Assembly: GCF_049199905.1 (NCBI RefSeq) | Contig: NZ_JBLZPK010000074.1 | Location: 33,083-97,082 of the forward strand | Source: Shinella sp032095155 | Lineage (GTDB): Bacteria > Pseudomonadota > Alphaproteobacteria > Rhizobiales > Rhizobiaceae | DNA: 64,000 nucleotides | Reading direction: 5' to 3' | Part shown: piece after piece, positions 26,345-35,350 of the stretch | How the letters are laid out: each line of letters begins with the position of its first letter | How positions within the stretch are numbered: the first letter of the stretch is position 1 | Notes under the pieces: model-generated | The model's input: only the letters and a program-made list of their open reading frames with translations | Told to the model about the DNA's origin: nothing | Database searches by the model: none | Made by a program: the position numbers and the translations under genes

Positions 26345-27805
26345 CATAGAGGAAGGACCTGAGACGGTCGAGCGGTAGATTGCGTCCTGCCAGACGAGCA
26401 GGCGATCCGCGGTATCGGAGACCTGCGGGGGGATGGCATTCACGGCGCGCGGCAGGGCGGCGATCGCCGCGAGGTCCGGCCAGACGCCGAGCGTCAGGCC
26501 GGCAAGATAGGCGGCGCCCAAGGCGGAGGCCTCCGGTGCATCGCACTGGATGATGGCGTGGTTCAGCGTATCGGCCACGCACTTCATCAGGAACGTGTTC
26601 TTGCTCGGTCCGCCGTCGGCATAGAGGCGGCCGAGTGGTGTCGGCGATTGCGTCGACATGGCCTTGAAGACATCATGAACCTGGAAAGCGATGCTATCGG
26701 TTACGGCGCGCGCCATCTGGGCGCGGCTGGTGTTGAAGGTGATGCCGGAAAACAGTGCGCGGGCATCGGAATGCCAATAGGGCGCGCCGAGGCCGACGAA
26801 AGCCGGGACGAAGCCTGGTCCGCCGGCTGGGGCGGTTGCGGCAAGTTCGGTGAGAGCCTGCACATCGGGCAGGCCGAGCATGTCGGCCATCCAGGGCAAC
26901 GAGGCGGCAGAGACGAGGATATTGCCCTCGAAGGCATAGGTCGGTCTGCCGCCGATCGACCAGGCGATGGTCGTGGTGATGCCCTGTTGCGGCGCGATGA
27001 AGCGGGGCAGGGTCGTCATGATCGACGAACCGGTGCCGAAGGTCACCTTGCCGTCGCCGGGATTGAAGGCGCCGTGGCCGAACAGGGCGGCGTGGCTGTC
27101 GCCGACGGCGGAGGCAATCGGGATGCCGTCTGAAAGGCCGGGCACGTTCTTCGTGACGCCGAAGCGGGATGCACTGTCGCGGACTTCCGGCAAGGCGGAT
27201 TTCGTCACGCCGAAGAGATGGCAGAGTTCGTCGCTCCAGACCTGTTCATTGAGATCGTAAAGCTGGCTGCGGGCGGCATTGGCAGCGTCGCAGGCGTGCA
27301 CCGCGCCATCCGTGAAGCAATGAATCAGCCAGGCGTCGATCGTGCCGAGCCGCACCTTGCTTCCGGTGGGCACGCGATCCAGCAGCCATCTCATCTTGGG
27401 GCCGGGGAACATCGGGTCGATCGGCAGGCCGGTGAGGGCCTGGACACGTGGCGCATGGCCGGCAGCAATCAATTCGGCGCAGGCCGGTGCGCTGCGTCGG
27501 CACTGCCAGCTGACCACGGGACCAAGCGGCTTGCCGCTATCAGCATCCCAGATGGTAACGGATTCGCGCTGGTTGGATATGGCGATGCCGAGGATTTCAA
27601 CAGACGGCGCGGCCGAAAGGCAGGCTGCAATGGCTTCCTGCACGGATTGCCAGAGCCGCAACGGGCTCTGCTCGACCCAACCAGGCTGCGGATGCTCGAT
27701 GCCGACGGGAGACGAGCCGCGCGCCAGAATGTCGCCGTCCGTGGAGACGAGCACGGCCTTCGAGTTCGTGGTGCCCTGGTCGATGGCGAGAATGGCGGTC
27801 GTCAT
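26336..27805 (-). CDS. FGGY-family carbohydrate kinase
   Basis: A 489-residue sugar kinase of the xylulokinase/glycerol kinase fold. The first phosphate-binding motif is ILAIDQGTTNSKA near the N-terminus, the second domain has VTFGTGSSIMT, and GRLYADGGPSKNTFLMKCVADTLN is the FGGY C-terminal signature. It phosphorylates a keto-sugar or polyol. The neighbouring split transketolase suggests the product is a ketose phosphate. The start is the ATG at 27805 with CGGAG upstream; the longer open frame is not supported. Confidence 0.9.
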   Translation of the reverse strand: MTTAILAIDQGTTNSKAVLVSTDGDILARGSSPVGIEHPQPGWVEQSPLRLWQSVQEAIAACLSAAPSVEILGIAISNQRESVTIWDADSGKPLGPVVSWQCRRSAPACAELIAAGHAPRVQALTGLPIDPMFPGPKMRWLLDRVPTGSKVRLGTIDAWLIHCFTDGAVHACDAANAARSQLYDLNEQVWSDELCHLFGVTKSALPEVRDSASRFGVTKNVPGLSDGIPIASAVGDSHAALFGHGAFNPGDGKVTFGTGSSIMTTLPRFIAPQQGITTTIAWSIGGRPTYAFEGNILVSAASLPWMADMLGLPDVQALTELAATAPAGGPGFVPAFVGLGAPYWHSDARALFSGITFNTSRAQMARAVTDSIAFQVHDVFKAMSTQSPTPLGRLYADGGPSKNTFLMKCVADTLNHAIIQCDAPEASALGAAYLAGLTLGVWPDLAAIAALPRAVNAIPPQVSDTADRLLVWQDAIYRSTVSGPSSMSE

Positions 27806-27887
27806 GGCGGCTCCGGTCGGCGGAAGAAGAGGAGGTCGCGGCATCGGGAGGTCTTGCCGCGCCCGGCACGCAATCTAGTCGCGCATG

Positions 27888-28856
27888 TCAGGTGCGGGAA
27901 GATTTACGCGCAATCAAGGCCACGGCCGCTTCGGCGATGCCGGCGGGCGACATGCCGAACTCGTCGAGCAGGAATTCTGCCGATCCGGTCGGGGGGAAGA
28001 TGCCGGGAACGCCGAGGATCTTCATCGGCACAGGCGCTTCCGCGACGACGACTTCGGCGATGGCCGAGCCGAGACCGCCGAAGGTGGAGTGCTCCTCTGC
28101 CGTGAGGATCGCGCCGGTGTCGCGGGCCGCAGCCGCGACGGCCTCGACGTCGATCGGACGTACGGTTGCCATGTTGAGGACGCGTGCCTCGATGCCTTTT
28201 TCGGCAAGGATGGCGGCTGCCTTCACCATGCGGTGCGTGACCGTGCCGTTGGCAATCAGCGTGATGGCGTCGCCGTCGCGCAGCAGGTTGGCCTTGCCCA
28301 GCTCGAACTTGTGTCCTTCCGGCAGCAGGTCCGGCACGCCGACGCGCGAGAGGCGCAGGAAAACGGGACCATTATAGGAGGCTGCCCATTCGACGGCAGC
28401 GGCCGTTTCGATGGAATCGCAGGGGGCAACGACCGGAAGATTCGGCAGCACGCGCGTCCAGGCGAAATCCTCGATGGAATGATGCGTCGGGCCGAGTTCC
28501 CCATAGGCCATGCCGGAGGAGATGCCGATCAGCTTCACATTGGCATTGGAATAGGCGATGTCGGCCTTGATCTGTTCCAGCGAGCGGCCGGTCAGGAAAC
28601 AGGCGGCGCCGCAGACGAAGGGCAGGAGCCCGCCATTGGCGAGGCCGGCGCCGACGCCGACCAGCGCCTGCTCGGCAATGCCGACATTGACGAGGCGTTC
28701 GGGCCACTTCGCCTTGAAGCCATTGAGCTTGGAGGAGCCGACGGAGTCGTTGCAGACGGCAACGATCTTGGGGTTTTCAGCGCCCAGGCGTTCCAGCACG
28801 GCGACGAAGGCGTCACGGCAATCGTGCAGCTTGGGAGAGGGGGTGATGGCGTTCAT
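27888..28856 (-). CDS. Transketolase, C-terminal subunit (split transketolase)
   Basis: A 322-residue protein with the pyrimidine-binding and C-terminal domains of transketolase. Key stretches are VGIAEQALVGVGAGLANGGL, the Glu that activates thiamine diphosphate (GIAEQ), and LPVVAPCDSIETAAAVEWAA. It pairs with the product of 28856-29665 to make one enzyme that moves two-carbon units between sugar phosphates. Its ATG overlaps the partner's stop as TAATG. Split transketolases in sugar operons usually serve a specialised pathway, with the full-length housekeeping enzyme encoded elsewhere. Confidence 0.92.
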   Translation of the reverse strand: MNAITPSPKLHDCRDAFVAVLERLGAENPKIVAVCNDSVGSSKLNGFKAKWPERLVNVGIAEQALVGVGAGLANGGLLPFVCGAACFLTGRSLEQIKADIAYSNANVKLIGISSGMAYGELGPTHHSIEDFAWTRVLPNLPVVAPCDSIETAAAVEWAASYNGPVFLRLSRVGVPDLLPEGHKFELGKANLLRDGDAITLIANGTVTHRMVKAAAILAEKGIEARVLNMATVRPIDVEAVAAAARDTGAILTAEEHSTFGGLGSAIAEVVVAEAPVPMKILGVPGIFPPTGSAEFLLDEFGMSPAGIAEAAVALIARKSSRT

Positions 28857-29665
28857 TACAGGGCCTCCGAAAGCTCAGCGACGGCAATCTTGTATTGTTC
28901 GGCATTCGGCACCTTGTGGTGCCAGTCGACGGTATCCTGCATGAAGGAAATGCCTTGGCCCTTGTTGGTGTGGGCGACGATGCAATGCGGCCGGCTGCCG
29001 CGCTTTTCCAGCGCCGGCACGATCTCGTCCATGGCATTGCCGTTGATCTCGGTGACATCCCATCCGAAGGCTTCCAGCTTGGCCGGGAAGGGCGCGAGAT
29101 TGTTGGTGTCCTTCAGCGACGCACCCTGCTGGAAGCGGTTGTGGTCGATGATGAGCGTCAGGTTGTCGAGGCCAAACTGCGCGGCCGAAGCGATGGCCTC
29201 CCAGTTGGAGCCCTCCTGCATCTCGCCGTCGCCCGTCAGCACATAGGTGCGGTAGGCGGCACCCGTCAGCTTGGCGGCTTTCGCCATGCCGACGGCCACC
29301 GGCAGGCCGTGGCCGAGCGGGCCGGTATTGGTCTCGACACCGGGAACCTTGTTGCAGTTCGGGTGGCCGTTGAGACGCGAATGGGGCTTCAGGAAGGTCG
29401 CGACCTCGTCTTCCGGAATGAAGCCGCGCTTGGCCAGCGTCACATAGAGGGCGAGCGCCACATGGCCCTTCGAGAGCACGAAACGATCCCGATCCGGGTT
29501 CTTCGGCTGATCAGGCCAGATGCGCAGCACGCGGAAATAGAGCGCGGTCAGGATGTCGATTGCAGACATCTCGCCACCGATATGGCCTGCGCCAGCTTCA
29601 AAAACCGCTTGCAGATCGCGGAGACGGATCTGTTGAGCGACGCGGTCGAGATCGTTCGGCTGCAT
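28856..29665 (-). CDS. Transketolase, N-terminal subunit (split transketolase)
   Basis: A 269-residue thiamine-diphosphate-binding half of transketolase. SKGHVALALY, NTGPLGHGLPVAVGMAKA and the metal/cofactor motif GDGEMQEGSNWEA are present, followed by LIIDHNRFQQGAS. It is first in the leftward operon, behind the promoter at 29701-29729. Functional only together with the C-terminal subunit encoded next. Confidence 0.92.
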   Translation of the reverse strand: MQPNDLDRVAQQIRLRDLQAVFEAGAGHIGGEMSAIDILTALYFRVLRIWPDQPKNPDRDRFVLSKGHVALALYVTLAKRGFIPEDEVATFLKPHSRLNGHPNCNKVPGVETNTGPLGHGLPVAVGMAKAAKLTGAAYRTYVLTGDGEMQEGSNWEAIASAAQFGLDNLTLIIDHNRFQQGASLKDTNNLAPFPAKLEAFGWDVTEINGNAMDEIVPALEKRGSRPHCIVAHTNKGQGISFMQDTVDWHHKVPNAEQYKIAVAELSEAL

Positions 29666-29677
29666 GAAACCCTCGTT

Positions 29678-29729
29678 GTGAATAAATATACATTGATAGA
29701 TATATTTGCACGGATGGCCGTGAAGTCAA
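29678..29729 (-). promoter_or_regulatory. Promoter of the transketolase/kinase operon with overlapping inverted repeat
   Basis: On the minus strand TTGACT (29729-29724) and AATATA (29706-29701) are spaced 17 bp. An imperfect inverted repeat, GTGAATAAATATA (29678-29690) and GATATATTTGCAC (29699-29711), covers the -10 region. The half-site matches the palindrome before the SorC gene, so SorC control is likely. For the rightward operon, TTGACA lies at 29775-29780 and a related half-site (TGAATATTTATGC) at about 29819-29831. Confidence 0.55.
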
Positions 29730-29874
29730 GCGGAAATGACATTAGACGATCCTGAAAAATTCGACTTGTCAGCCTTGACACCCCTCAATAGGATGCGGTA
29801 CGAATTTACACACACTAATGAATATTTATGCGATAAGCCAAGTGCGAAGCCGCGAACGACCGGGAGGAGTGTCC

Positions 29875-30849
29875 ATGGTGGCGGATGTGAAAGAACGACA
29901 GGGGTTTGCAGGCATCATGTTGCCTTCGCTGCGCGGAGCCACGGGCCCGCTCATCGGCCTCATCGTGCTGTGCCTCTTTCTCACCTTTGCGACGGACAAG
30001 TTCCTGTCGGTGCGCAACTTCCTCAACGTGCTCGACCAGATCACGGTGCTGGGCGTCATGGCTGTTGGTATGACGATGGTCATCCTGATCGGCGGCATCG
30101 ACCTGGCGGTCGGCTCGGTCATGGCGCTGGCCATGATGGTGCTCGGCTATCTCAATGTGACGGCCGGCGTGCCGATGGGCATCGCGATCCCGCTCGCCTT
30201 GCTCGTCGCGTCGCTGAACGGTTTGGTCGCCGGGCTTCTGATCACGCGCTTCAACGTGCCGGCCTTCATTGCGACGCTCGCCATGATGTCAATCACGCGC
30301 GGCCTGGCGAACATGATCACCGACGGTCAGCAGATCATCGGTTTCCCCGCCTGGTTCAACATGATGGCCATCGTGCGTTTCGGCGGCTTCCTGACGTTGA
30401 CGGTCGCCGTGATGGTCGTGGTCTTCGTCGTCGGCCTGCTTTATCAGCGCTACCGTCACGGCGGCCGCGTGCTCTACGCGATCGGCGGCAATGCCGAGGT
30501 GGCGCGCCTTGCCGGCATCAATGTCCAGCGTGCGACCGTGCTCGTCTATGTCGTGTGCAGCTTCCTGGCCGGCCTCTCGGGCATGGTACTCGCCGCCCGC
30601 CTCGACTCCGTGCAGCCGTCCTCGGGTGTTTCCTATGAACTTGACGCGATCGCTGCGGTCGTCATCGGCGGCACGTCGCTGTCGGGCGGCACCGGCGGTA
30701 TCGGCGGCACCATCATCGGTGTGCTGATCATCGGCGTGCTGCGCAACGGCCTCAACCTGCTCAGCGTCTCGCCCTTCATGCAGCAGGTCATCATCGGCGC
30801 GGTCATCGTGCTCGCCGTCACCGCCGAAACCTATCGCAAGCGCAAATAA
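29875..30849 (+). CDS. Sugar ABC transporter permease (RbsC-like)
   Basis: A 324-residue inner-membrane permease of the ribose class. GVMAVGMTMVILIGGIDLAV is the conserved cytoplasmic-loop region and LARLAGINVQRATVLVYVVC-type helices follow. The start at 29875 has GGGAGGAG eight bases upstream; the more distal ATG at 29818 has none and overlaps a candidate operator. It is first in the rightward operon, opposite the transketolase/kinase genes. That makes this the likely importer for the same sugar or polyol. Confidence 0.92.
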   Translation: MVADVKERQGFAGIMLPSLRGATGPLIGLIVLCLFLTFATDKFLSVRNFLNVLDQITVLGVMAVGMTMVILIGGIDLAVGSVMALAMMVLGYLNVTAGVPMGIAIPLALLVASLNGLVAGLLITRFNVPAFIATLAMMSITRGLANMITDGQQIIGFPAWFNMMAIVRFGGFLTLTVAVMVVVFVVGLLYQRYRHGGRVLYAIGGNAEVARLAGINVQRATVLVYVVCSFLAGLSGMVLAARLDSVQPSSGVSYELDAIAAVVIGGTSLSGGTGGIGGTIIGVLIIGVLRNGLNLLSVSPFMQQVIIGAVIVLAVTAETYRKRK

Positions 30850-30972
30850 CGACTTTCACCCCCGCGGCCCAAGCGGCGGGGTGGAGAAAACGGTCCGCAA
30901 TCGTGCGGGCCGGCAAAAGGGAAGGCGGCTTCCTGCGAGGCAGGCGCCGTCGGGTAACTTGGAGGAGAAACC

Positions 30973-31905
30973 ATGACACTGTCCAAACTGCTGATGGCGG
31001 CAACCGCTGCTTCCGTGCTCGCCCTTCCGGCCTCCGCTGCCGAAGTCAAGAAGATCGGTCTTGCCGTTCCGAATCTGCAGGCCGACTTCTTCAACCAGAT
31101 CAAGCTCGGCGTCGAAAAGCACGCCAAGGAAAAGGGCATCGAAGTCGTCGTCGTCGATGCGAAGAACGACACCAATACCCAGGTCAGCCAGGTGCAGGAC
31201 CTGATGACGCAGGACATCAACGCCTTCATCTACATCCCGGCCGGTGCCGCTGCCGCCGCTGTTCCGACCCGTCTCGCCCGCGAAGCCGGCATTCCCGTCA
31301 TCAACGTCGACCGCACGCCCGAGGGCGCGCCGGGTGACACGTTCATCGCCGGTGAAAGCGTCGAATCCGCCTACGAAGTTTGCAAGTACATCATCGGCAA
31401 GGCCGGTGGCGCGGGCAAGATGGCGATCATCCACGGCCAGAAGGGCACGACGCCGGAAGTCGACCGCTTCACCGGCTGCAAAAAGGCCATCGACGAGAAC
31501 AAGGGTGTCGAGCTGGTCGACCAGCAGTGGAGCAACATGTGGTCGGCCGACGAAGGCTTCACGATCGCGCAGAACATGCTGCAGGCGAACCCCGACATCA
31601 CGATCATCTTCGGCCAGGCCGACGGTCTCGCGATGGGTGCCGCCAAGGCCGTCGACGTTGCCAACCTCTCGGACAAGGTGATCATCGGGGGCTATGACGG
31701 TGACGTCTCCGCACTCGAATACCTCGCCAAGTGCAAGGGTCCGTTCATCGCGACCGCAACGCAGAGCACGCAGAAGATGGGTGTTCTCGCCGTCGAATCC
31801 GCGCTCGCCGTCGCGGCCGGCCAGAAGGTGGAAGAGCGCCAGACGCCGAACGCCGTCCTGACGACCTGCGAAAACGCGCCGGAATTCGTCAAGAGCCATC
31901 CGTAA
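30973..31905 (+). CDS. Sugar ABC transporter substrate-binding protein (RbsB-like)
   Basis: A 310-residue periplasmic binding protein with a short signal sequence ending near ASAA (residues 20-23). The mature protein follows the type-1 fold (KKIGLAVPNLQADFFNQIK, then DINAFIYIPAGAAAAAVP and PVINVDRTP). GGAGGAGAAACC precedes the ATG. It has single Cys residues in EVCKYI, TGCKKA, AKCKG and TTCEN, which could form disulphides in the periplasm. Ligand unknown; the neighbours suggest a pentose, pentitol or branched sugar. Confidence 0.92.
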   Translation: MTLSKLLMAATAASVLALPASAAEVKKIGLAVPNLQADFFNQIKLGVEKHAKEKGIEVVVVDAKNDTNTQVSQVQDLMTQDINAFIYIPAGAAAAAVPTRLAREAGIPVINVDRTPEGAPGDTFIAGESVESAYEVCKYIIGKAGGAGKMAIIHGQKGTTPEVDRFTGCKKAIDENKGVELVDQQWSNMWSADEGFTIAQNMLQANPDITIIFGQADGLAMGAAKAVDVANLSDKVIIGGYDGDVSALEYLAKCKGPFIATATQSTQKMGVLAVESALAVAAGQKVEERQTPNAVLTTCENAPEFVKSHP

Positions 31906-31936
31906 TCCGGGCTCATAGCAGAAAGGCAGCAGCGCC

Positions 31937-33424
31937 ATGACGAACCGCTCTCCCATCCTGTCGCTCCGTGGAATCCAGAAGTCCTACGGTCCGATCAAGG
32001 TGCTCCACGGTGTCGATCTCGACATCTATCCGGGAGAGGTCGTGGCGCTGCTCGGTGAAAACGGTGCCGGAAAATCGACCCTGTCGAACATCATTTCCGG
32101 CACTGTCCAGCCCTCCGCGGGCGAGATGACCTGGCTCGGCAGACCCTACGCCCCCGCCAATCCCCGTGCCGCGATGGACGAGGGGGTCGGCATGATCCAC
32201 CAGGAGCTGAAGCTCCTGCCAAAGCTCTCCATCGCCGAGAATGTCTTCGTCGGCCGCTATCCCATGAAATCCGGCCGCCTCGACCGTCACGCGATGGAAG
32301 AGCGCGCCCGCGCCGGCTTGCAACGTCTCGGTCTCGACGTGTCTCCCGACCGTCTTGTCGAGGGGCTCTCGACCGGTCGGCAGCAGCTCATCGAAATCGC
32401 CAAGGCGCTGACGCTGAATGCGCGCCTGCTCATTCTCGACGAACCGACGGCCGCACTCGGCGGCGAGGAGACCCAGCTCCTCTTCCGCCAGATCGAGCGC
32501 CTGAAGGCCGAAGGCGTCGGCATCATCTACATTTCGCACCGCCTTGAGGAAATTCGCCAGATCACCGACCGCATCGTCGTGATGCGCGACGGCGCCAAGG
32601 TGCAGGAATTCGACCGCGGCGACGTGCCGATCCGCACCCTCGTCGAGGCCATGGTCGGGCGCTCGCTGGAGCGCATGTTCCCGACGCTTCCCACGGCGAC
32701 CGATGAAGTGACGCTCGAAGTGCGCGGCCTGTCCTCACCATCGAAGGCCTTCCGCGACATCAATTTCTCCGTCCGCAAGGGAGAGGTCTTCGGCATTGCC
32801 GGGCTGATGGGCGCCGGCCGCACGGAACTTGTGCGCGCCATCACCGGTGCCGACCCGATCGCCAGCGGCGAAGTGCTGCTGCACGGCAAGCCGGTGACGC
32901 CGCGTTCACCGATCGATGCGATCCGCAACGGCATCGTGCTCGTGCCCGAGGATCGCAAGCTGCAAGGCGTCGTGCTGGAGCATTCCATCGCGGAAAACAT
33001 CGGCTATGCCAATCTAGGCGAGATCTCCCGCAGCGGCTGGATTTCGTCGCGTCGCATCCGGGAATTCGCTGAGGATTACATCAAGCGCTTCGGCGTGAAG
33101 GGGCGCGGTGGGCAGAATGCCGGCGAGCTTTCCGGCGGTAACCAGCAGAAGGTGGTGCTCGCCAAGTGGCTGGCGCGCAAGCCGCAGGTGGTGGTGCTGG
33201 ACGAACCGACGCGCGGCATCGACGTCGGCGCACGTTCATCAATCTATGATCTCATCGTGGGCCTGGCGCGCGAAGGCGTCACCGTCATCGTGGTCAGCTC
33301 CGACCTCGAGGAGGTGCTTGGCGTCTCCAGCCGCATCATGGTCATGGCACAGGGCAAACAGGCCGGCATCCTGAACCGCGAGGACGCCAACGACGTCTCG
33401 GTCATGGAACTGGCGACACTTTGA
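31937..33424 (+). CDS. Sugar ABC transporter ATP-binding protein with two ABC domains (RbsA-like)
   Basis: A 495-residue tandem ATPase. Domain 1: Walker A GENGAGKST, signature LSTGRQQ, Walker B LLILDEPTAAL. Domain 2: degenerate Walker A GLMGAGRTE as is usual for the family, signature LSGGNQQK, Walker B VVVLDEPTRGID. It completes the permease/binding-protein set upstream. The order permease, binding protein, ATPase, SDR and the short gaps (31 and 17 bp) indicate one transcript. Confidence 0.93.
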   Translation: MTNRSPILSLRGIQKSYGPIKVLHGVDLDIYPGEVVALLGENGAGKSTLSNIISGTVQPSAGEMTWLGRPYAPANPRAAMDEGVGMIHQELKLLPKLSIAENVFVGRYPMKSGRLDRHAMEERARAGLQRLGLDVSPDRLVEGLSTGRQQLIEIAKALTLNARLLILDEPTAALGGEETQLLFRQIERLKAEGVGIIYISHRLEEIRQITDRIVVMRDGAKVQEFDRGDVPIRTLVEAMVGRSLERMFPTLPTATDEVTLEVRGLSSPSKAFRDINFSVRKGEVFGIAGLMGAGRTELVRAITGADPIASGEVLLHGKPVTPRSPIDAIRNGIVLVPEDRKLQGVVLEHSIAENIGYANLGEISRSGWISSRRIREFAEDYIKRFGVKGRGGQNAGELSGGNQQKVVLAKWLARKPQVVVLDEPTRGIDVGARSSIYDLIVGLAREGVTVIVVSSDLEEVLGVSSRIMVMAQGKQAGILNREDANDVSVMELATL

Positions 33425-33441
33425 ACAGGGAATAAGGCAGC

Positions 33442-34230
33442 ATGTCGGAAATCAAGCTCAACGCACCGAAATTGTTCGATCTCTCGGGCAACGTCGCCCT
33501 CGTTACGGGTGCCGGAAGCGGTATCGGCCAGCGTATCGCGATGGGCCTTGCCCAGTGCGGTGCGGACGTCGCCCTGCTCGACCGCCGGACGGATGACGGC
33601 CTCGCCCAGACCGCCGATTTCATCGCGCGTGCCGGTCGCCGCAGCATCCAGATAGCCGCCGACGTCACCGGCGGTGCGGCGCTGACCGACGCGGTCGCAC
33701 GCACCGAAGCAGAACTCGGCCCTCTCACGCTCGCCGTCAACGCGGCCGGTATCGCCAACGCCAATCCGGCGGAGGAGATGGAGGAAAACCAGTTCCAGAC
33801 GATGATGGACATCAACCTGAAGGGCGTGTTCCTCTCCTGCCAGGCCGAAGCGCGCGCCATGCTGAAAACCGGCCGCGGGGCCATCGTTAACATCGCCTCC
33901 ATGTCCGGCGTCATCGTCAATCGCGGCCTCAGCCAGTGCCACTACAACGCCTCCAAAGCCGGCGTCATCCACATGACCAAGTCCATGGCCATGGAATGGG
34001 TCGACCGCGGCATCCGCGTCAACACCATAAGCCCCGGCTACACCGCAACGCCGATGAACACCCGGCCGGAAATGGTGCACCAGACGAAGCTCTTCGAAGA
34101 GCAGACGCCGATGCAACGCATGGCAAATGTCGACGAGATGGTCGGCCCCGCCGTCTTCCTGCTTTCGGATGCGGCGAGCTTCGTGACGGGTGTCGACCTG
34201 CTCGTCGATGGCGGCTTCTGCTGCTGGTAA
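33442..34230 (+). CDS. SDR-family oxidoreductase in the sugar import operon
   Basis: A 262-residue classical SDR. The dinucleotide motif is TGAGSGIG, the active site is YNASK, with SMSG upstream and the typical SPGYTATPM after it. It is 17 bp downstream of the ATPase and so co-expressed with the importer, which suggests it acts on the imported compound first (for example polyol to keto-sugar). It is a different SDR from the one at 24529-25314. The C-terminus (DGGFCCW) ends in the way many polyol-type SDRs do. Confidence 0.9.
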   Translation: MSEIKLNAPKLFDLSGNVALVTGAGSGIGQRIAMGLAQCGADVALLDRRTDDGLAQTADFIARAGRRSIQIAADVTGGAALTDAVARTEAELGPLTLAVNAAGIANANPAEEMEENQFQTMMDINLKGVFLSCQAEARAMLKTGRGAIVNIASMSGVIVNRGLSQCHYNASKAGVIHMTKSMAMEWVDRGIRVNTISPGYTATPMNTRPEMVHQTKLFEEQTPMQRMANVDEMVGPAVFLLSDAASFVTGVDLLVDGGFCCW

Positions 34231-34307
34231 TCGCCGAGCCGTATCGCTGCGATCGAATTTTCCTGCGCCGCTTGAAAGATATGGGTCGCATCGACTATCT
34301 AGGAAAT

Positions 34308-34446
34308 GTTCTCAGGGCGGGGTGAAATTCCCCACCGGCGGTATCCAGAGCAATCCGGGAGCCCGCGAGCGCCTTCCGGTGGAAGGGTCAGCAGATCCGG
34401 TGCGATGCCGGAGCCGACGGTTAGAGTCCGGATGGAAGAGGACATG
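34308..34446 (+). ncRNA. FMN riboswitch (RFN element)
   Basis: All conserved blocks are present in order: GTTCTCAGGGCGGGGTGAAA, then CCCCACCGGCGGTA, GAGCCCGCGAGCG, GGTCAGCAGATCCGGTG, CCGGAGCCGACGGTTAGAGT and CCGGATGGAAGAGGA. It lies about 90 bp before ribB. It would bind flavin mononucleotide and lower ribB expression when FMN is plentiful. Confidence 0.96.
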
Positions 34447-34536
34447 TCTGCAAAGCGTTCCGGCTGGAGCGCGTGTGGACCTGTTCGCCCAAGGGATTGA
34501 AACGCCACTATCGGCAACCCTTGAAAGGCACATGAA

Positions 34537-35172
34537 ATGGCTCTCTCGAAAATTGAAGACGCAGTTGCGGCGCTGGCGCGGGGCGGCATGATCGTCGTTG
34601 TCGACGACGAAAACCGCGAAAACGAAGGCGATATCATCGTCGCTTCAGAGGCGATAACCTCGGAGGCGATCGCCTTCATGATGAAACATGCCCGCGGTCT
34701 CATCTGCGTGGCCATGGAGGGCGAGCGTCTCAATGCGCTCGATATCCCGCTCATGGTTCCAGAGAATACCGAATATCTCAAGACGGCGTTCACGGTTTCG
34801 GTCGACTACATGCCGGGAACCACGACGGGCATCTCCGCCGTAGATCGCGCCGCAACGGTCCAGGCTCTCATGGCCCCCTCGGCAAAGGGTGATGATTTTG
34901 CGCGTCCGGGGCACATCTTCCCGCTGCGAGCACATCCGCGCGGTGTGCTCGGCCGCCCGGGCCACACCGAAGCTGCCGTCGATCTGGCGCGCCTTGCCGG
35001 CAAGAAGCCCTCCGGCGTAATCTGCGAGGTCGCCAACGACGATGGGACCATGGCACGGCTGCCGGAGCTGATCGCCTTTGCCGAACATCATCAGCTTCCG
35101 CTGATCAGCATCGAAGACCTGATTACTTATCTCGCCTCCCGCGAGGACGCCGGTTCGATGGCTGCCGCCTAG
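34537..35172 (+). CDS. ribB: 3,4-dihydroxy-2-butanone-4-phosphate synthase
   Basis: A 211-residue enzyme converting ribulose 5-phosphate to the four-carbon unit used in riboflavin synthesis. DDENRENEGDIIVASE is the metal/substrate loop, FARPGHIFPLRAHPRGVLGR and PGHTEAAVDLARLAG are family signatures. It is the length of the single-domain enzyme, with no GTP cyclohydrolase II fusion. The FMN riboswitch upstream confirms the role and the control. It is likely its own transcription unit and not part of the sugar operon before it. Confidence 0.96.
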   Translation: MALSKIEDAVAALARGGMIVVVDDENRENEGDIIVASEAITSEAIAFMMKHARGLICVAMEGERLNALDIPLMVPENTEYLKTAFTVSVDYMPGTTTGISAVDRAATVQALMAPSAKGDDFARPGHIFPLRAHPRGVLGRPGHTEAAVDLARLAGKKPSGVICEVANDDGTMARLPELIAFAEHHQLPLISIEDLITYLASREDAGSMAAA

Positions 35173-35350
35173 TCGGTCATCCGCTCATCGCCGATCAAGT
35201 GCGCTTCCCCGGATTGCAGCAAAAATGGTGCAGACGGTGGAGCGTCACTTGAGAGCGGAGGATAGGTCTTCATGCTCAAGAATGGCACGATGGTCGCGTG
35301 GTCGCTTTCGGGGCGAAAACCTCTTCGGAATATTGGGTAGTGGCTCGAGG
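35173..35350. other. Gap between convergent ribB and dehydrogenase genes
   Basis: 178 bp; no gene and no strong hairpin recognised. Confidence 0.4.
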
